A stretch of DNA of 64,000 bases from Actinomycetota bacterium (GTDB taxonomy: Bacteria; Actinomycetota; Actinomycetes; Propionibacteriales; Propionibacteriaceae), in contig JAIUOS010000007.1 of the NCBI GenBank assembly GCA_020161755.1, forward strand, positions 1 to 64,000, in the 5' to 3' direction. The translations under genes and the position numbers were made by a program. The notes below the pieces were generated by a model. That model saw nothing but the letters and a program-made list of their open reading frames with translations. It had not been told where the DNA came from and searched no databases. Position 1 is the stretch's first letter; the number at the start of each line of letters is the position of its first letter. Positions 43,393 to 51,640 of the stretch are shown here, piece after piece.

Positions 43393-44601
43393 ATGACCTA
43401 CGACGTCGCCGAGCTGCGCACCCACTTCCCGTCGCTGGCCTCGGGCACCGCCCACTTCGACGGCCCCGGCGGCACCCAGACCCCGGTCGAGGTGGCCGCG
43501 GCGATCGCCGCCGTGCTCACCGGGCCGCTGTCGAACCGCGGCACCCTCGCCGCGTCCGAGCGCAACGCGGACGCCGCCGTCGCCGCCTTCCGGTCCGCGT
43601 TCTCCGACCTGCTCGGGGTCCCGGCCGCCGGCGTCGTGCACGGACGCAGCGCCACCCAGCTCACCTACGACTTCTCCCGCGCGCTGGCCAAGGGGTGGCG
43701 CGCCGGCGACGAGGTGGTGGTCAGCCGCCTCGACCACGACGCCAACGTGCGCCCGTGGCTCCAGGCCGCGCAGGCCGCCGGGGCCGGCGTCCGCTGGATC
43801 GACTTCGACCCGGCCACCGGCGAGGTCGACCCGGCCAGCGTGGCGTCCGCGATCACCGAGCGCACCCGGCTGGTGGCGATCACCGGCGCCAGCAACCTGA
43901 TCGGCACCCGGCCGCCGGTGCCCGGCATCGCCGCGGCCGCCCACGCGGCCGGCGCCCTGGTGTGGGTGGACGGCGTGCACTACGCGGCCCACCAGTTCGT
44001 CGACGTCGCCGCCCTCGGCGCGGACTTCTTCGTCTGCTCGCCGTACAAGTTCCTCGGCCCGCACTGCGCGGTGCTCGGCGCGTCCCCCGACCTGCTCGAG
44101 ACCGTGCACCCCGACAAGCTGCTGCCCTCGACCGAGGTGGTGCCGGAGCGGTTCGAGCTGGGGACGCTCCCCTACGAGGTGCTGGCCGGCGCCACCGCGG
44201 CGGTCGACGTCCTGGCGCAGGTCGCGCCGGACGGGGCAGCCTCTCGACGCGAGCGGCTGCGCGCGTCCCTGCACGCCATCGACGCCCACGAGCTGCGGCT
44301 GCGGGCGCGGCTGGAGGCCGGTCTGGCCGCGCTGCCGCCGGGCCGCGTCGTCCAGCACTCGCGGGCCGCCGAACGCACCCCGACCCTGCTGCTCACGCTG
44401 CCCGGACGGCGCACCGCGGACGCCGCCCGCTTCCTCGCCGAGCGCGACGTGCTGGCGCCGGCCGGGGCGTTCTACGCCTACGAGCCGTTCCGCCGCCTCG
44501 GCGTGGAGGACGAGGCCGGCCTGCGCCTGGGACTCGCGCCCTACAGCAGCGACGACGACGTGGACCGGGTGCTCGCCGGGCTGGCCGACTTCCTCCGCTG
44601 A
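43393..44601 (+). CDS. Cysteine desulfurase-like PLP enzyme (aminotransferase class V)
   Basis: 402 residues. The fold-type I core shows HGRSATQLTYDFSRAL, DHDANVRPW, the cofactor aspartate in VWVDGVHYAAHQ and the Schiff-base lysine in CSPYKFLGPH. It belongs to the cysteine desulfurase-like subgroup rather than IscS or SufS. The C-terminal catalytic cysteine loop of those enzymes is not obvious, so the substrate is uncertain. GAGGGGG precedes ATG 43393. No SUF or tRNA-thiolation genes are adjacent. Confidence 0.82.
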   Translation: MTYDVAELRTHFPSLASGTAHFDGPGGTQTPVEVAAAIAAVLTGPLSNRGTLAASERNADAAVAAFRSAFSDLLGVPAAGVVHGRSATQLTYDFSRALAKGWRAGDEVVVSRLDHDANVRPWLQAAQAAGAGVRWIDFDPATGEVDPASVASAITERTRLVAITGASNLIGTRPPVPGIAAAAHAAGALVWVDGVHYAAHQFVDVAALGADFFVCSPYKFLGPHCAVLGASPDLLETVHPDKLLPSTEVVPERFELGTLPYEVLAGATAAVDVLAQVAPDGAASRRERLRASLHAIDAHELRLRARLEAGLAALPPGRVVQHSRAAERTPTLLLTLPGRRTADAARFLAERDVLAPAGAFYAYEPFRRLGVEDEAGLRLGLAPYSSDDDVDRVLAGLADFLR

Positions 44602-44608
44602 GAGCGCC

Positions 44609-45043
44609 TCAGCCCACGCCGCCCCACACAGCGGTGGCGCCGCTGTGGCCGGTGAGCAGCACCAGGACGAGCCCGGCGACCGCGGCCAGCGCGCTCAGCG
44701 CCGCGGCCACCCACCAGCCCGCCACCGAACGCTTCCGCACCAGCAGTGCGGCCGGCAGGAACAGTGCCAGGGCCACCGTCGGGTACGGCACCAGCTCGCC
44801 GTACGACTCGTGGGTGGCCACCAGCGGACCCACCCCGAGCCCCGCGGCCAGGGCTTCGCCGGAGAACTTCGCGACGACGGCCGCGCCCGCCGCCGCGACC
44901 GCGAACCACACCGTCAGCCAGCCGTACCGGTCCCGGAGCTTCGCCGAGACCAGCACGACGAGCGCGCCGAGGGCGGCGAGCGGGATCAGGACGACGGCCG
45001 CGTGCACCACCAGCGGGTGCAGCGGCAGCCCGAAGACGTTCAC
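44609..45043 (-). CDS. DUF2231-type membrane protein
   Basis: 144 residues from GTG 45043 with four hydrophobic helices. The opening FGLPLHPLVVHAAVVLIPLA is the DUF2231 signature, with two histidines that could bind heme or metal. It starts 3 nt after the lipoprotein gene and is thus in the operon driven by the minus-strand ECF-type promoter at 45614-45640. Confidence 0.82.
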   Translation of the reverse strand: MNVFGLPLHPLVVHAAVVLIPLAALGALVVLVSAKLRDRYGWLTVWFAVAAAGAAVVAKFSGEALAAGLGVGPLVATHESYGELVPYPTVALALFLPAALLVRKRSVAGWWVAAALSALAAVAGLVLVLLTGHSGATAVWGGVG

Positions 45044-45045
45044 GG

Positions 45046-45577
45046 CTACTTCTTCACCGGGTCGCCGTCGCGGTCCAGCACGAACCACACGTTGTTGACG
45101 TTCTGTCCGGCGACGTCACCGGCCTTGGTGTCGCCCTTCCAGTAGTAGAGCGGCCAGCCGTTGTAGGTGGCCTGCATCGTCCCGTCCGGCAGCGCGAACG
45201 AGCCCAACTTGGAGTCGTCGACGCCCGCGCCGACGGTGGGGGTGCCGTACAGCGGCGGCCAGGCGACCAGGCACTGCCCGGTGCAGGCGCTGGCCTTGCT
45301 GCCCTGGGTGTCCTTGGTGAACATGTAGAGCGTCATTCCCTTGCCGTCGACGACGATCGACCCGAGGCTGCTGTCGCCCATCTTGAGCGCGAGCGTGGCG
45401 GCGTCCGCCGGGGACGGCGCGGGCGCGCTGGCGGCCGGTGCGCTCGACGCGGCCGAGCTCGCGCCGGACGCCGGGACGCTCGCCGGCGTGGCGGGCGTCG
45501 AGGTGCAGGCCGTGAGCAGCGCGAGGGCGAGCGCGGGCCCGGCGGTGGCCAGGGCGATCCGGGATCGTGCGAACATG
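45046..45577 (-). CDS. COG4315-type lipoprotein
   Basis: 176 residues. Lipoprotein signal with lipobox LLTAC (Cys24), a Ser/Ala/Pro linker, then two copies of the secreted repeat with YMFTKDTQGSKASACTGQC and WPLYYWKGDTKAGDVAGQ. Such proteins are secreted or lipid-anchored; their role may involve redox or electron transfer, but this is unproven. Excellent AGGAGGA ribosome-binding site. Divergent from the ECF sigma gene, sharing its promoter type. Confidence 0.88.
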
Positions 45578-45613
45578 GGTTCCTCCTCAATTCCTGGGAT
45601 GGTGCTGTCAGTG

Positions 45614-45640
45614 ATACGGCCCAGCTTCGGATCCGGATTG
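45614..45640 (-). promoter_or_regulatory. ECF-type promoter of the lipoprotein/DUF2231 operon
   Basis: On the minus strand CAATCC (45640-45635), a 15-nt spacer and CCGTAT (45619-45614). Identical hexamers and spacing occur on the plus strand at 45666-45692. The start of transcription would be about 30 nt before the lipoprotein ATG. Confidence 0.72.
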
Positions 45641-45665
45641 CGCCGGCCCCAATTCCGTCGGGGCG

Positions 45666-45692
45666 CAATCCGTGGAGCCGGCTCGTCCGTAT
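45666..45692 (+). promoter_or_regulatory. ECF-type promoter of the sigma/anti-sigma operon
   Basis: CAATCC (45666-45671), 15-nt spacer, CCGTAT (45687-45692), the same as the divergent promoter. The predicted start coincides with the GTG at 45701, so the sigma mRNA may be leaderless. Resembles SigK/SigL-type ECF promoters. Confidence 0.72.
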
Positions 45693-45700
45693 CCCGTGGT

Positions 45701-46273
45701 GTGAGCGTGTTCTCCCTGACCGACCGGGCGTCCGACGCCGCGCTCGTCGGCGCGCTTGCGGTGAACGACGACGCGGCCGCCGTCGCCTTCGTCCGGCGGT
45801 TCCAGGGCCCCGTGTTCGGGCTCGCGGTCTCGATCACCCACGACCGTGCCCTCGCCGAGGACGTGGCCCAGGAGGCGTTCCTGCGGGCCTGGCGCGCGGC
45901 GGGCAGCTTCGACCCGCGCCGCGGCTCGGTGCTGGCCTGGCTGCTGACGATCACCCGCAACCTGTCCATCGACGCGATCCGCGCCCGCCGATCGACGCCG
46001 GTCGAGGCCGGCCAGCTCGAACTGCTGGTCACGACCACCCTCGCCGGTGGCGCGCCGGACGGCACCGGTGGGAGGGTCGAGGCGCTGGTCGCCTCGCAGC
46101 GGCTGGCGGAGTTGCCGCCCGAGCAGGCCCGGGCGGTGGTGCTGTCGGTGGTCGCGGGGCTCACGATGGCGGAGGTGGCCGAGCACGAGGACATCCCGCT
46201 CGGCACGGCGAAGACGAGGATCCGTACCGGCCTGCGCCGGATGCGGGCCAGGGTGGAGGCGGAAGATGACTGA
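45701..46273 (+). CDS. ECF sigma factor (RskA-regulated group)
   Basis: 190 residues from GTG 45701. Region 2: FVRRFQGPVFGLAVSITHDRALAEDVAQEAFLRAW in family form, with the -10-contacting helix SVLAWLLTITRNLSIDAIRARR. Region 4: LTMAEVAEHEDIPLGTAKTRIRTGLRRMR. An RskA-like anti-sigma gene overlaps its end. Duplicate promoter motifs on both sides of the intergenic region predict that it drives itself and the lipoprotein/DUF2231 genes. Confidence 0.9.
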   Translation: MSVFSLTDRASDAALVGALAVNDDAAAVAFVRRFQGPVFGLAVSITHDRALAEDVAQEAFLRAWRAAGSFDPRRGSVLAWLLTITRNLSIDAIRARRSTPVEAGQLELLVTTTLAGGAPDGTGGRVEALVASQRLAELPPEQARAVVLSVVAGLTMAEVAEHEDIPLGTAKTRIRTGLRRMRARVEAEDD

Positions 46274-46943
46274 GGCGCACCTGGATGCCGACCAGCTCCT
46301 CGCCCTGGCGCTGGCCGAACAGCCCGCCGCCGAGCAGGAGCTGCTGTCCGCCCACCTGGCCGTGTGCGCGACCTGCCGCGACGAGTACGCGGCGCTGTCG
46401 GACGGTGTGCAGGCCGCGCTGGTCGCGACCCCGTCCGTCGCTCCCCCGGCCGGGTTCTCCGGACGCGTGCTCGCCGCGATGGCCGCCGACGAGCCGGCCC
46501 CGACGCCCGCCGCCCGGCGTCCGCGTCGCACGGTGCTGCTGATCGCCGCGGCCGTCCTGGTCGGCCTGCTGTCCGGCATCGGCGGCACGCTGGCGGCCTC
46601 CACGTGGCTCACCCAGCCGGCGGGCGGACGCCACCAGGTGCCGGTCGCGGCCAGCCTGGTCACCCGCAAGGGCGAGACCGTCGGCTCGGTCGGGCTCACC
46701 ACCCTCAACGGCCGCAGCTACCTGCTGCTCAACGTGACCACCGGCCGCCCGGGGGCGAGCTACGAATGCGTCCTCGTCGGTCGGGACGGGCAGCGCACCA
46801 GCGGCGGGTCGTGGGCGCTCAGCGACGAGTACGGCACCGGGGAGGCGTCCGGGTCGTGGCTGGTGCCACTGGCGGGCGAGCAACCGGCCTCGGTGGAGCT
46901 GGTGGCGCCGTCAGGCGTGGTCTGGTCGCAGGCCCGGTTCTGA
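46266..46943 (+). CDS. RskA-type membrane anti-sigma factor
   Basis: 225 residues. N-terminal zinc-finger-like anti-sigma domain with His30-xxx-Cys34-xx-Cys37 (HLAVCATC), one transmembrane helix at about 92-112 (VLLIAAAVLVGLLSGIGGTLA), and an extracytoplasmic RskA domain. Probably cleaved by regulated intramembrane proteolysis to free the sigma factor. The ATG overlaps the sigma gene by 8 nt. Confidence 0.88.
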   Translation: MTEAHLDADQLLALALAEQPAAEQELLSAHLAVCATCRDEYAALSDGVQAALVATPSVAPPAGFSGRVLAAMAADEPAPTPAARRPRRTVLLIAAAVLVGLLSGIGGTLAASTWLTQPAGGRHQVPVAASLVTRKGETVGSVGLTTLNGRSYLLLNVTTGRPGASYECVLVGRDGQRTSGGSWALSDEYGTGEASGSWLVPLAGEQPASVELVAPSGVVWSQARF

Positions 46944-47009
46944 CCGGGCCCCGTCGTGGCCGGGCGCCGGTCGTGGCCGGGTGTCGGTGGCGGCGGCCAT
47001 ACTGCCGTC

Positions 47010-47342
47010 ATGGCGTACGACGAGGAACTGGCCGGACGCATCCGTGCGGCCCTGTCCTTCACCGACGGGGTCACCGAGAAGCGCATGTTCGGCGGGCTGG
47101 GCTTCATGGTGCACGGGCACATGGTGGCCGCGGCGAGCCGCAACGGCGCGATGATGCTGCGGCTCGACCCGGCGCAGGGCCCGGGCCTGGTGAACGGTGC
47201 CACCGTGCGGTACTTCCGCATGAACGGACGCGAGCTGGGCGGTTGGCTGCACGTGGAGCAGGCAGCCCTCGGAGAGGAGAGTGCCCTGCGCGCCTGGCTC
47301 GACCGCGGCCTGGCCTACGTGGCCACGCTGCCGCCCAAGTAG
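47010..47342 (+). CDS. TfoX N-terminal domain protein
   Basis: 110 residues starting MAYDEELAGRIRAAL. The TfoX-N core reads EKRMFGGLGFMVHGHMV. Small stand-alone TfoX-N proteins are widespread in actinobacteria; no competence role is established for them. The ATG at 47010 follows a weak ribosome-binding site. Single gene, convergent with the UPF0303 gene. Confidence 0.82.
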   Translation: MAYDEELAGRIRAALSFTDGVTEKRMFGGLGFMVHGHMVAAASRNGAMMLRLDPAQGPGLVNGATVRYFRMNGRELGGWLHVEQAALGEESALRAWLDRGLAYVATLPPK

Positions 47343-47362
47343 GCGTCGCTACTGGACGCCGC

Positions 47363-47830
47363 TCAGACGCGGCCGGCGTGGAACTCCCGCAGGAACTCGA
47401 CGACGAACGCGTGGTCGTCGCGCTGCGGCAGGCCGGAGACCCCGACCGCGCCGATCACCGCGCCACCGGTCAGCCGGAGCGGCACCACGCCGCCGTGCGC
47501 GGCGAACCGGCGCGGGTCGAGGCGGGCGTCGGTGTCGAAGTCGCGACCGCGATCGCGGAAGTCCTCGCCGACGGCCAGCGACGCCCGTCCGTAGCGCAGC
47601 GCGACCCGGGTCTTGCGGGCCAGCCACTCGTCGTTGTCGGAGCTCGACCCGGGCAGGGCCGTGTGGAACACCCGCTGCCGGCCGAGCATGATGCCGATCA
47701 CGATCGGGAGCCCGCGCTCGGCGGCGGCAGCCCGCATCCGGCTGCCCAGGCGCCAGGCGTCCTCGAGGGTGAAGTCGGCGAACCGCAGCTCGGCCTCCTC
47801 CTGTGCCAGTTGCTCGCTCAGCTCACCCAT
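47363..47830 (-). CDS. UPF0303 / heme-binding-like (GlcG-HbpS fold) protein
   Basis: 155 residues from ATG 47830. Family pattern: FTLEDAWRLGSRMRAAAAER, GSSSDNDEWLARKTRVALRYGRAS, RFAAHGGVVPLRLTGG and IGAVGVSGLPQRDDHAFVVE. The fold is shared with HbpS and GlcG. Function unproven; heme or small-molecule binding is proposed for relatives. Earlier in-frame starts would extend it toward the divergent rpiB. Confidence 0.8.
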   Translation of the reverse strand: MGELSEQLAQEEAELRFADFTLEDAWRLGSRMRAAAAERGLPIVIGIMLGRQRVFHTALPGSSSDNDEWLARKTRVALRYGRASLAVGEDFRDRGRDFDTDARLDPRRFAAHGGVVPLRLTGGAVIGAVGVSGLPQRDDHAFVVEFLREFHAGRV

Positions 47831-47931
47831 TCCCACGGCCTCCTCCGGCTCGGTCTCCCGCCCGACGCTAGCCAACCCGCCGCGTCCGCGCACCCCTGTG
47901 CGGGTGTCCGGCCGGGTGGAAGACTGGCGGC

Positions 47932-48414
47932 ATGCGCGTCCATCTCGGCTCCGACCACGCCGGCTTCGAGCTCAAGGCCCGGCTCGTCACCTGGCTCGCC
48001 GACCACGGCCACGAGCCCATCGACCACGGCGCCCCCACCTACGACGCCGAGGACGACTACCCGGTGTACTGCCTGCGCGCGGCCGCCGCGGTGGTGGCCG
48101 ACCGCGAGGCGGGGGTGGACGCCCTCGGCGTGGTGATCGGCGGCTCGGGCAACGGCGAGCAGATCTCGGCCAACAAGGTCGACGGCGTTCGTGCCGCGCT
48201 GGCCTGGTCGGAGGAGACCGCCCGGCTCGCCCGCGAGCACAACGACGCCACCGTGGTCTCCATCGGCGCCCGGATGCACACGCCCGAGGACGCGCTCCGG
48301 TTCGTCGAGGTCTTCCTCGCCACGCCGTTCAGCCACGGCGAGCGGCACCAGCGACGCATCGACCTGCTGTCGGCCTGGGAGCGCACCGGGGAGTTCCCGC
48401 CGCTGCCCGGCTGA
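47932..48414 (+). CDS. rpiB: Ribose-5-phosphate isomerase B
   Basis: Interconverts ribose-5-phosphate and ribulose-5-phosphate. 160 residues with LGSDHAGFELK, DYPVYCLRAA and the phosphate-binding IGGSGNGEQISANKVDGVRAAL. The glycine replacing the usual active-site cysteine (GSGNG rather than C-SG-G) is the mycobacterial type, with Glu as the base. Divergent from the UPF0303 gene. Confidence 0.93.
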   Translation: MRVHLGSDHAGFELKARLVTWLADHGHEPIDHGAPTYDAEDDYPVYCLRAAAAVVADREAGVDALGVVIGGSGNGEQISANKVDGVRAALAWSEETARLAREHNDATVVSIGARMHTPEDALRFVEVFLATPFSHGERHQRRIDLLSAWERTGEFPPLPG

Positions 48415-48434
48415 GAGCGTCCGGACGTCCCGGA

Positions 48435-48944
48435 TCAGTCCTCACCGACAGCCGGCGGTTCGGCCAGCCGGTAGCTGCGACCGTCGGGTGAGCGCCGCAG
48501 CAAGCCTGCGTCCACCAGGTAGCGGCGCAGGGTGGCGACGTCGTCGGTGTGGCGGCCCAGCCGCGCGCCGAGTTCCTTCTCGTTCAGCTCCTCGCCGGCC
48601 TGCACCGAGCGAGCCAGCACCAGGGCCAACAACTCCTCGCGATCGGCCCGGCGCGCCGGGTAGTCCAGGATCCGGCCGGCGCGGGACAGGAACCGTTCGG
48701 CGCCGACCACCGGCGGCGGCGCGGACTGCGTGAGCGTGGCCCGGAGGCGTCCCTCGGCCACGACCGGACGCCCGTCCGGCCCGGTCTCCAGCAGCCCGGC
48801 CGCGAGCAGCTTGCGCAGGGCCCGCTCACGGGCCTCCCCGGCCGGCACGTCGGCGGCGACGACCTCGGCGAAGACCGCCCTGGTGTCGGCGTTGGCGAGC
48901 AGCGCGAGCACCGCCCTGACCTCGATCGGCTCGCTGGCTGCCAT
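48435..48944 (-). CDS. DUF2087 domain protein with winged-helix N-terminus
   Basis: 169 residues. The first 75 look like a winged helix (VRAVLALLANADTRAVFAEVV, then RALRKLLAAGLLE). The C-terminal half is DUF2087 (RILDYPARRADREELLALVLA, then RLGRHTDDVATLRRYLVDAGLLRR). Probably a transcriptional regulator. It ends 20 nt from rpiB, tail to tail. Confidence 0.83.
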   Translation of the reverse strand: MAASEPIEVRAVLALLANADTRAVFAEVVAADVPAGEARERALRKLLAAGLLETGPDGRPVVAEGRLRATLTQSAPPPVVGAERFLSRAGRILDYPARRADREELLALVLARSVQAGEELNEKELGARLGRHTDDVATLRRYLVDAGLLRRSPDGRSYRLAEPPAVGED

Positions 48945-49008
48945 GAGCTGGAGACTAGCCCCCGTGCCCGAGTCGGCTCTCCCGCCGACGATGTGGTGAG
49001 ATAACCCC

Positions 49009-50289
49009 GTGCCTTCGTCGGACCGCCTGACCTATCCGATCCACCAGCGCACCCTCGGCAACGGCCTGAGGGTGGTGGTGAGCCCCGACCACAGCGTCCC
49101 GCTGGCCGCCGTGAACCTGTGGTACGACGTGGGGTCGCGCGACGAGCGTCCCGGCGAGTACGGGTGGGCGCACCTGTTCGAGCACCTGATGTTCTCCGGC
49201 TCGGCCCACGTCGCGACCGGCGAGCACCTCAACACCCTCCAGGCCCTCGGCGGCGCCGTCAACGCGACCACGTGGTTCGACCGCACCAACTACTTCGAGA
49301 CGCTGCCGGTGGGCGCCCTCGAACTCGCCCTGTGGATGGAGGCGGACCGTCTCGCGACCCTCCCCGACCACCTCACCGAGACCAGCATGGAGACCCAGCG
49401 AGAGGTGGTGAAGGAGGAGAAGCGGCAGCGGTACGACAACGTGCCCTACGGCGACGCGATGGTGAACGTCGTCGAGCTCCTGTTCGGCGTCGACCACCCG
49501 TACGGCCACACCACGATCGGCTCGATGGCCGACATCGACGCGGCCACCGTCGAGCGCGCGGCGACCTTCTTCCGCAACCACTACCGGCCCGACAACGCCG
49601 TGCTCACCCTGGTCGGCGACATCACCCCCAAGGAGGGGTTCAAGCGGGCCGAGAAGGCGTTCGGTCACCTGCCGTCGTGGAACCGACGGGTGCGTCCGGC
49701 GGCCGAGCCGCTCCCCCCGCTCACCGAGGTGGTGAGCCGGCAGATCAGCGGACGGGTGCCCGCCGCGGCCACCTACTTCGCCTGGCGCCTGCCGGTGCGC
49801 GACACCGCGGCGTTCGACGCCTGTGACCTGGCGCTCGCCGTCCTCGGCGGCGGCCAGACGTCCCGGCTGCACCAGGAGCTGGTGCGCAACCGCCAGGTGG
49901 CCACCGGCGCCGGTGCGTCCGCCCTGGGGCTGATCGGCGGCACGTCGTTCGGCATCGCGCAGGTACGGGCCCTCCCTGGACAGGACGCGGCCGAGGCCAC
50001 GGCGGCCGCGCTGGCCGAGATCGACCGGCTGGCCGCGGGCGGACCGACGGACGCCGAGCTGGCGCGGGCGAAGGCGCAGCACGCCCGCGAGTGGCTCACC
50101 GAACTGGCCCGGTTCGACTCGCGGGCCGACCTGATCGGCACCTACGCCACGCTCCACGGCGACCCGGAGCGGATCAACCGACGGCTCGAGGAGGTCGACG
50201 GCCTGACCACCGAACGCGTGGCCGAGGCCTGTCGCGACTTCCTGCGCAGCGACCAGCGGGCCCAGCTCGACTACCGGCAGGAGGCCTGA
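49009..50289 (+). CDS. M16-family zinc peptidase (catalytic subunit)
   Basis: 426 residues from GTG 49009. The inverted zinc motif HxxEH is His55-Leu-Phe-Glu-His59 (WAHLFEHLMFSG), and the distal glutamate ligand lies in ETQREVVKEEKRQR. Cytoplasmic, similar to processing-peptidase-like M16B proteins. The next gene begins 1 nt later and encodes the non-catalytic partner, as in bacterial M16 heterodimers. Confidence 0.92.
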   Translation: MPSSDRLTYPIHQRTLGNGLRVVVSPDHSVPLAAVNLWYDVGSRDERPGEYGWAHLFEHLMFSGSAHVATGEHLNTLQALGGAVNATTWFDRTNYFETLPVGALELALWMEADRLATLPDHLTETSMETQREVVKEEKRQRYDNVPYGDAMVNVVELLFGVDHPYGHTTIGSMADIDAATVERAATFFRNHYRPDNAVLTLVGDITPKEGFKRAEKAFGHLPSWNRRVRPAAEPLPPLTEVVSRQISGRVPAAATYFAWRLPVRDTAAFDACDLALAVLGGGQTSRLHQELVRNRQVATGAGASALGLIGGTSFGIAQVRALPGQDAAEATAAALAEIDRLAAGGPTDAELARAKAQHAREWLTELARFDSRADLIGTYATLHGDPERINRRLEEVDGLTTERVAEACRDFLRSDQRAQLDYRQEA

Positions 50290-50290
50290 C

Positions 50291-51628
50291 ATGCGGCGCA
50301 GCGACCGGCGTCCCGAGGTGAAGACTCCCCCGCGCTGGCGGTTCCCCGACCCGACCCGGCTGTGGCTCGACAACGGCATGCAGCTGATGGCCTGCCACCG
50401 CGAGGGCCAGCACGTGGCCGCGGTCAGCCTGGTCTTCGACGCCCCGCTGAACGCCGAGCCAGTGGACGTGGAGGGGGTCGCGACGATCACCCAGCGCTGC
50501 CTGGACGAAGGCACGGCCACCCACCCGGGACCGTCCTTCGCCGAGGCGCTGGAGGACATCGGCGCCCTCCTGAGCGGTTCGGCCGGCTACTCCGGCAGCG
50601 AGCTCACCCTCGAGGTGCCGGCCGACCGGCTGGACGAGGGACTCGCACTGCTGGCGGAGGTCGTCCGTGAGCCCGAACTGCGTCCCGACGACGTGGCCAG
50701 GCACCGCACGCTGCGGCTGGCCGAGATCGACCAACTGCTCGCGAACTCCGCGCACCGGGCATCGGTGGCGTTCCGCGCGGCGACGATCCCGGGGCGCTAC
50801 CGCGCGGCCCGGATGGTCGGCGGTACCGCGCAGTCGGTGGCGGCGATCACGCACGCCGACGTGGTGTCGTTCCACGAGCGGCACTACCGTCCCGACGGCG
50901 CGACGCTGATCATCTCCGGCGACCTGTCCGGGCGGGAGTTCGGACGGGCGGCCGCGGTCTTCGGTGACTGGACGAACCCGCCGGAGGGGTACTTCACCCA
51001 CGAAGTGCCCCAACAGCGGTCGCCGCGCTGCTGGCTCATCGACCGGCCGGGGGCGGTGCAGGCCGACGTCCGGCTGGGCTCGTTCGGCATCGACCGCGGC
51101 GACCCGCGCTGGGCGGACCTGCAGGTGGCAACGCACGCGCTGGGCGGCGCGTTCCTGAGCCGGCTCAACCGCGTGCTGCGCGAGGAGAAGGGCTTCACCT
51201 ATGGCGCGCACCTGGTGAACACCCCGATGCGGGACGGCGGGCTGATCTCGGTGCAGGGCTCGTTCCGCACCGAGGTCGTCGCGGAGGCCGCGTCCCTGGC
51301 CCGCGACATCCTGGACCTGACCGGCAAGCCGATCACCACCGTCGAGGTCGCGGACGCGGTCAGCTTCACCAACGGTGTGGCGCCGCTGCGCTACTCGACC
51401 GCGCAGGGCGTGACCGACCGGATCGCCGCGCTCGTCCGGGACGGCGTCAACGTCGAGTTCGTGAACGCGAACTTCCAGGCGCTCACCCTGGTGACGCCGG
51501 ATTCGGCCACCCAGTCGATCCTCGAACTGCTGCCGCTGGACGGCCTCAGCCTGGTCGTCGTCGGGGACGCGGCCGCGCTCCAGGGACCCCTCCAGGCCGA
51601 GGGCTGGCCCGTCGTCCTGCACGACTGA
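50291..51628 (+). CDS. M16-family peptidase, non-catalytic partner
   Basis: 445 residues. Same fold as its neighbour (LWLDNGMQLMACHREGQHVAAVSLVFDAP), but the HxxEH position reads GVATITQRCLDEGT, so zinc ligands are missing. The C-terminal half has the Arg/Tyr-bearing substrate-binding region (LREEKGFTYGAHL). Expected to dimerise with the preceding protein and form the closed chamber. Confidence 0.9.
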   Translation: MRRSDRRPEVKTPPRWRFPDPTRLWLDNGMQLMACHREGQHVAAVSLVFDAPLNAEPVDVEGVATITQRCLDEGTATHPGPSFAEALEDIGALLSGSAGYSGSELTLEVPADRLDEGLALLAEVVREPELRPDDVARHRTLRLAEIDQLLANSAHRASVAFRAATIPGRYRAARMVGGTAQSVAAITHADVVSFHERHYRPDGATLIISGDLSGREFGRAAAVFGDWTNPPEGYFTHEVPQQRSPRCWLIDRPGAVQADVRLGSFGIDRGDPRWADLQVATHALGGAFLSRLNRVLREEKGFTYGAHLVNTPMRDGGLISVQGSFRTEVVAEAASLARDILDLTGKPITTVEVADAVSFTNGVAPLRYSTAQGVTDRIAALVRDGVNVEFVNANFQALTLVTPDSATQSILELLPLDGLSLVVVGDAAALQGPLQAEGWPVVLHD

Positions 51629-51640
51629 CACAGCAGGTGG

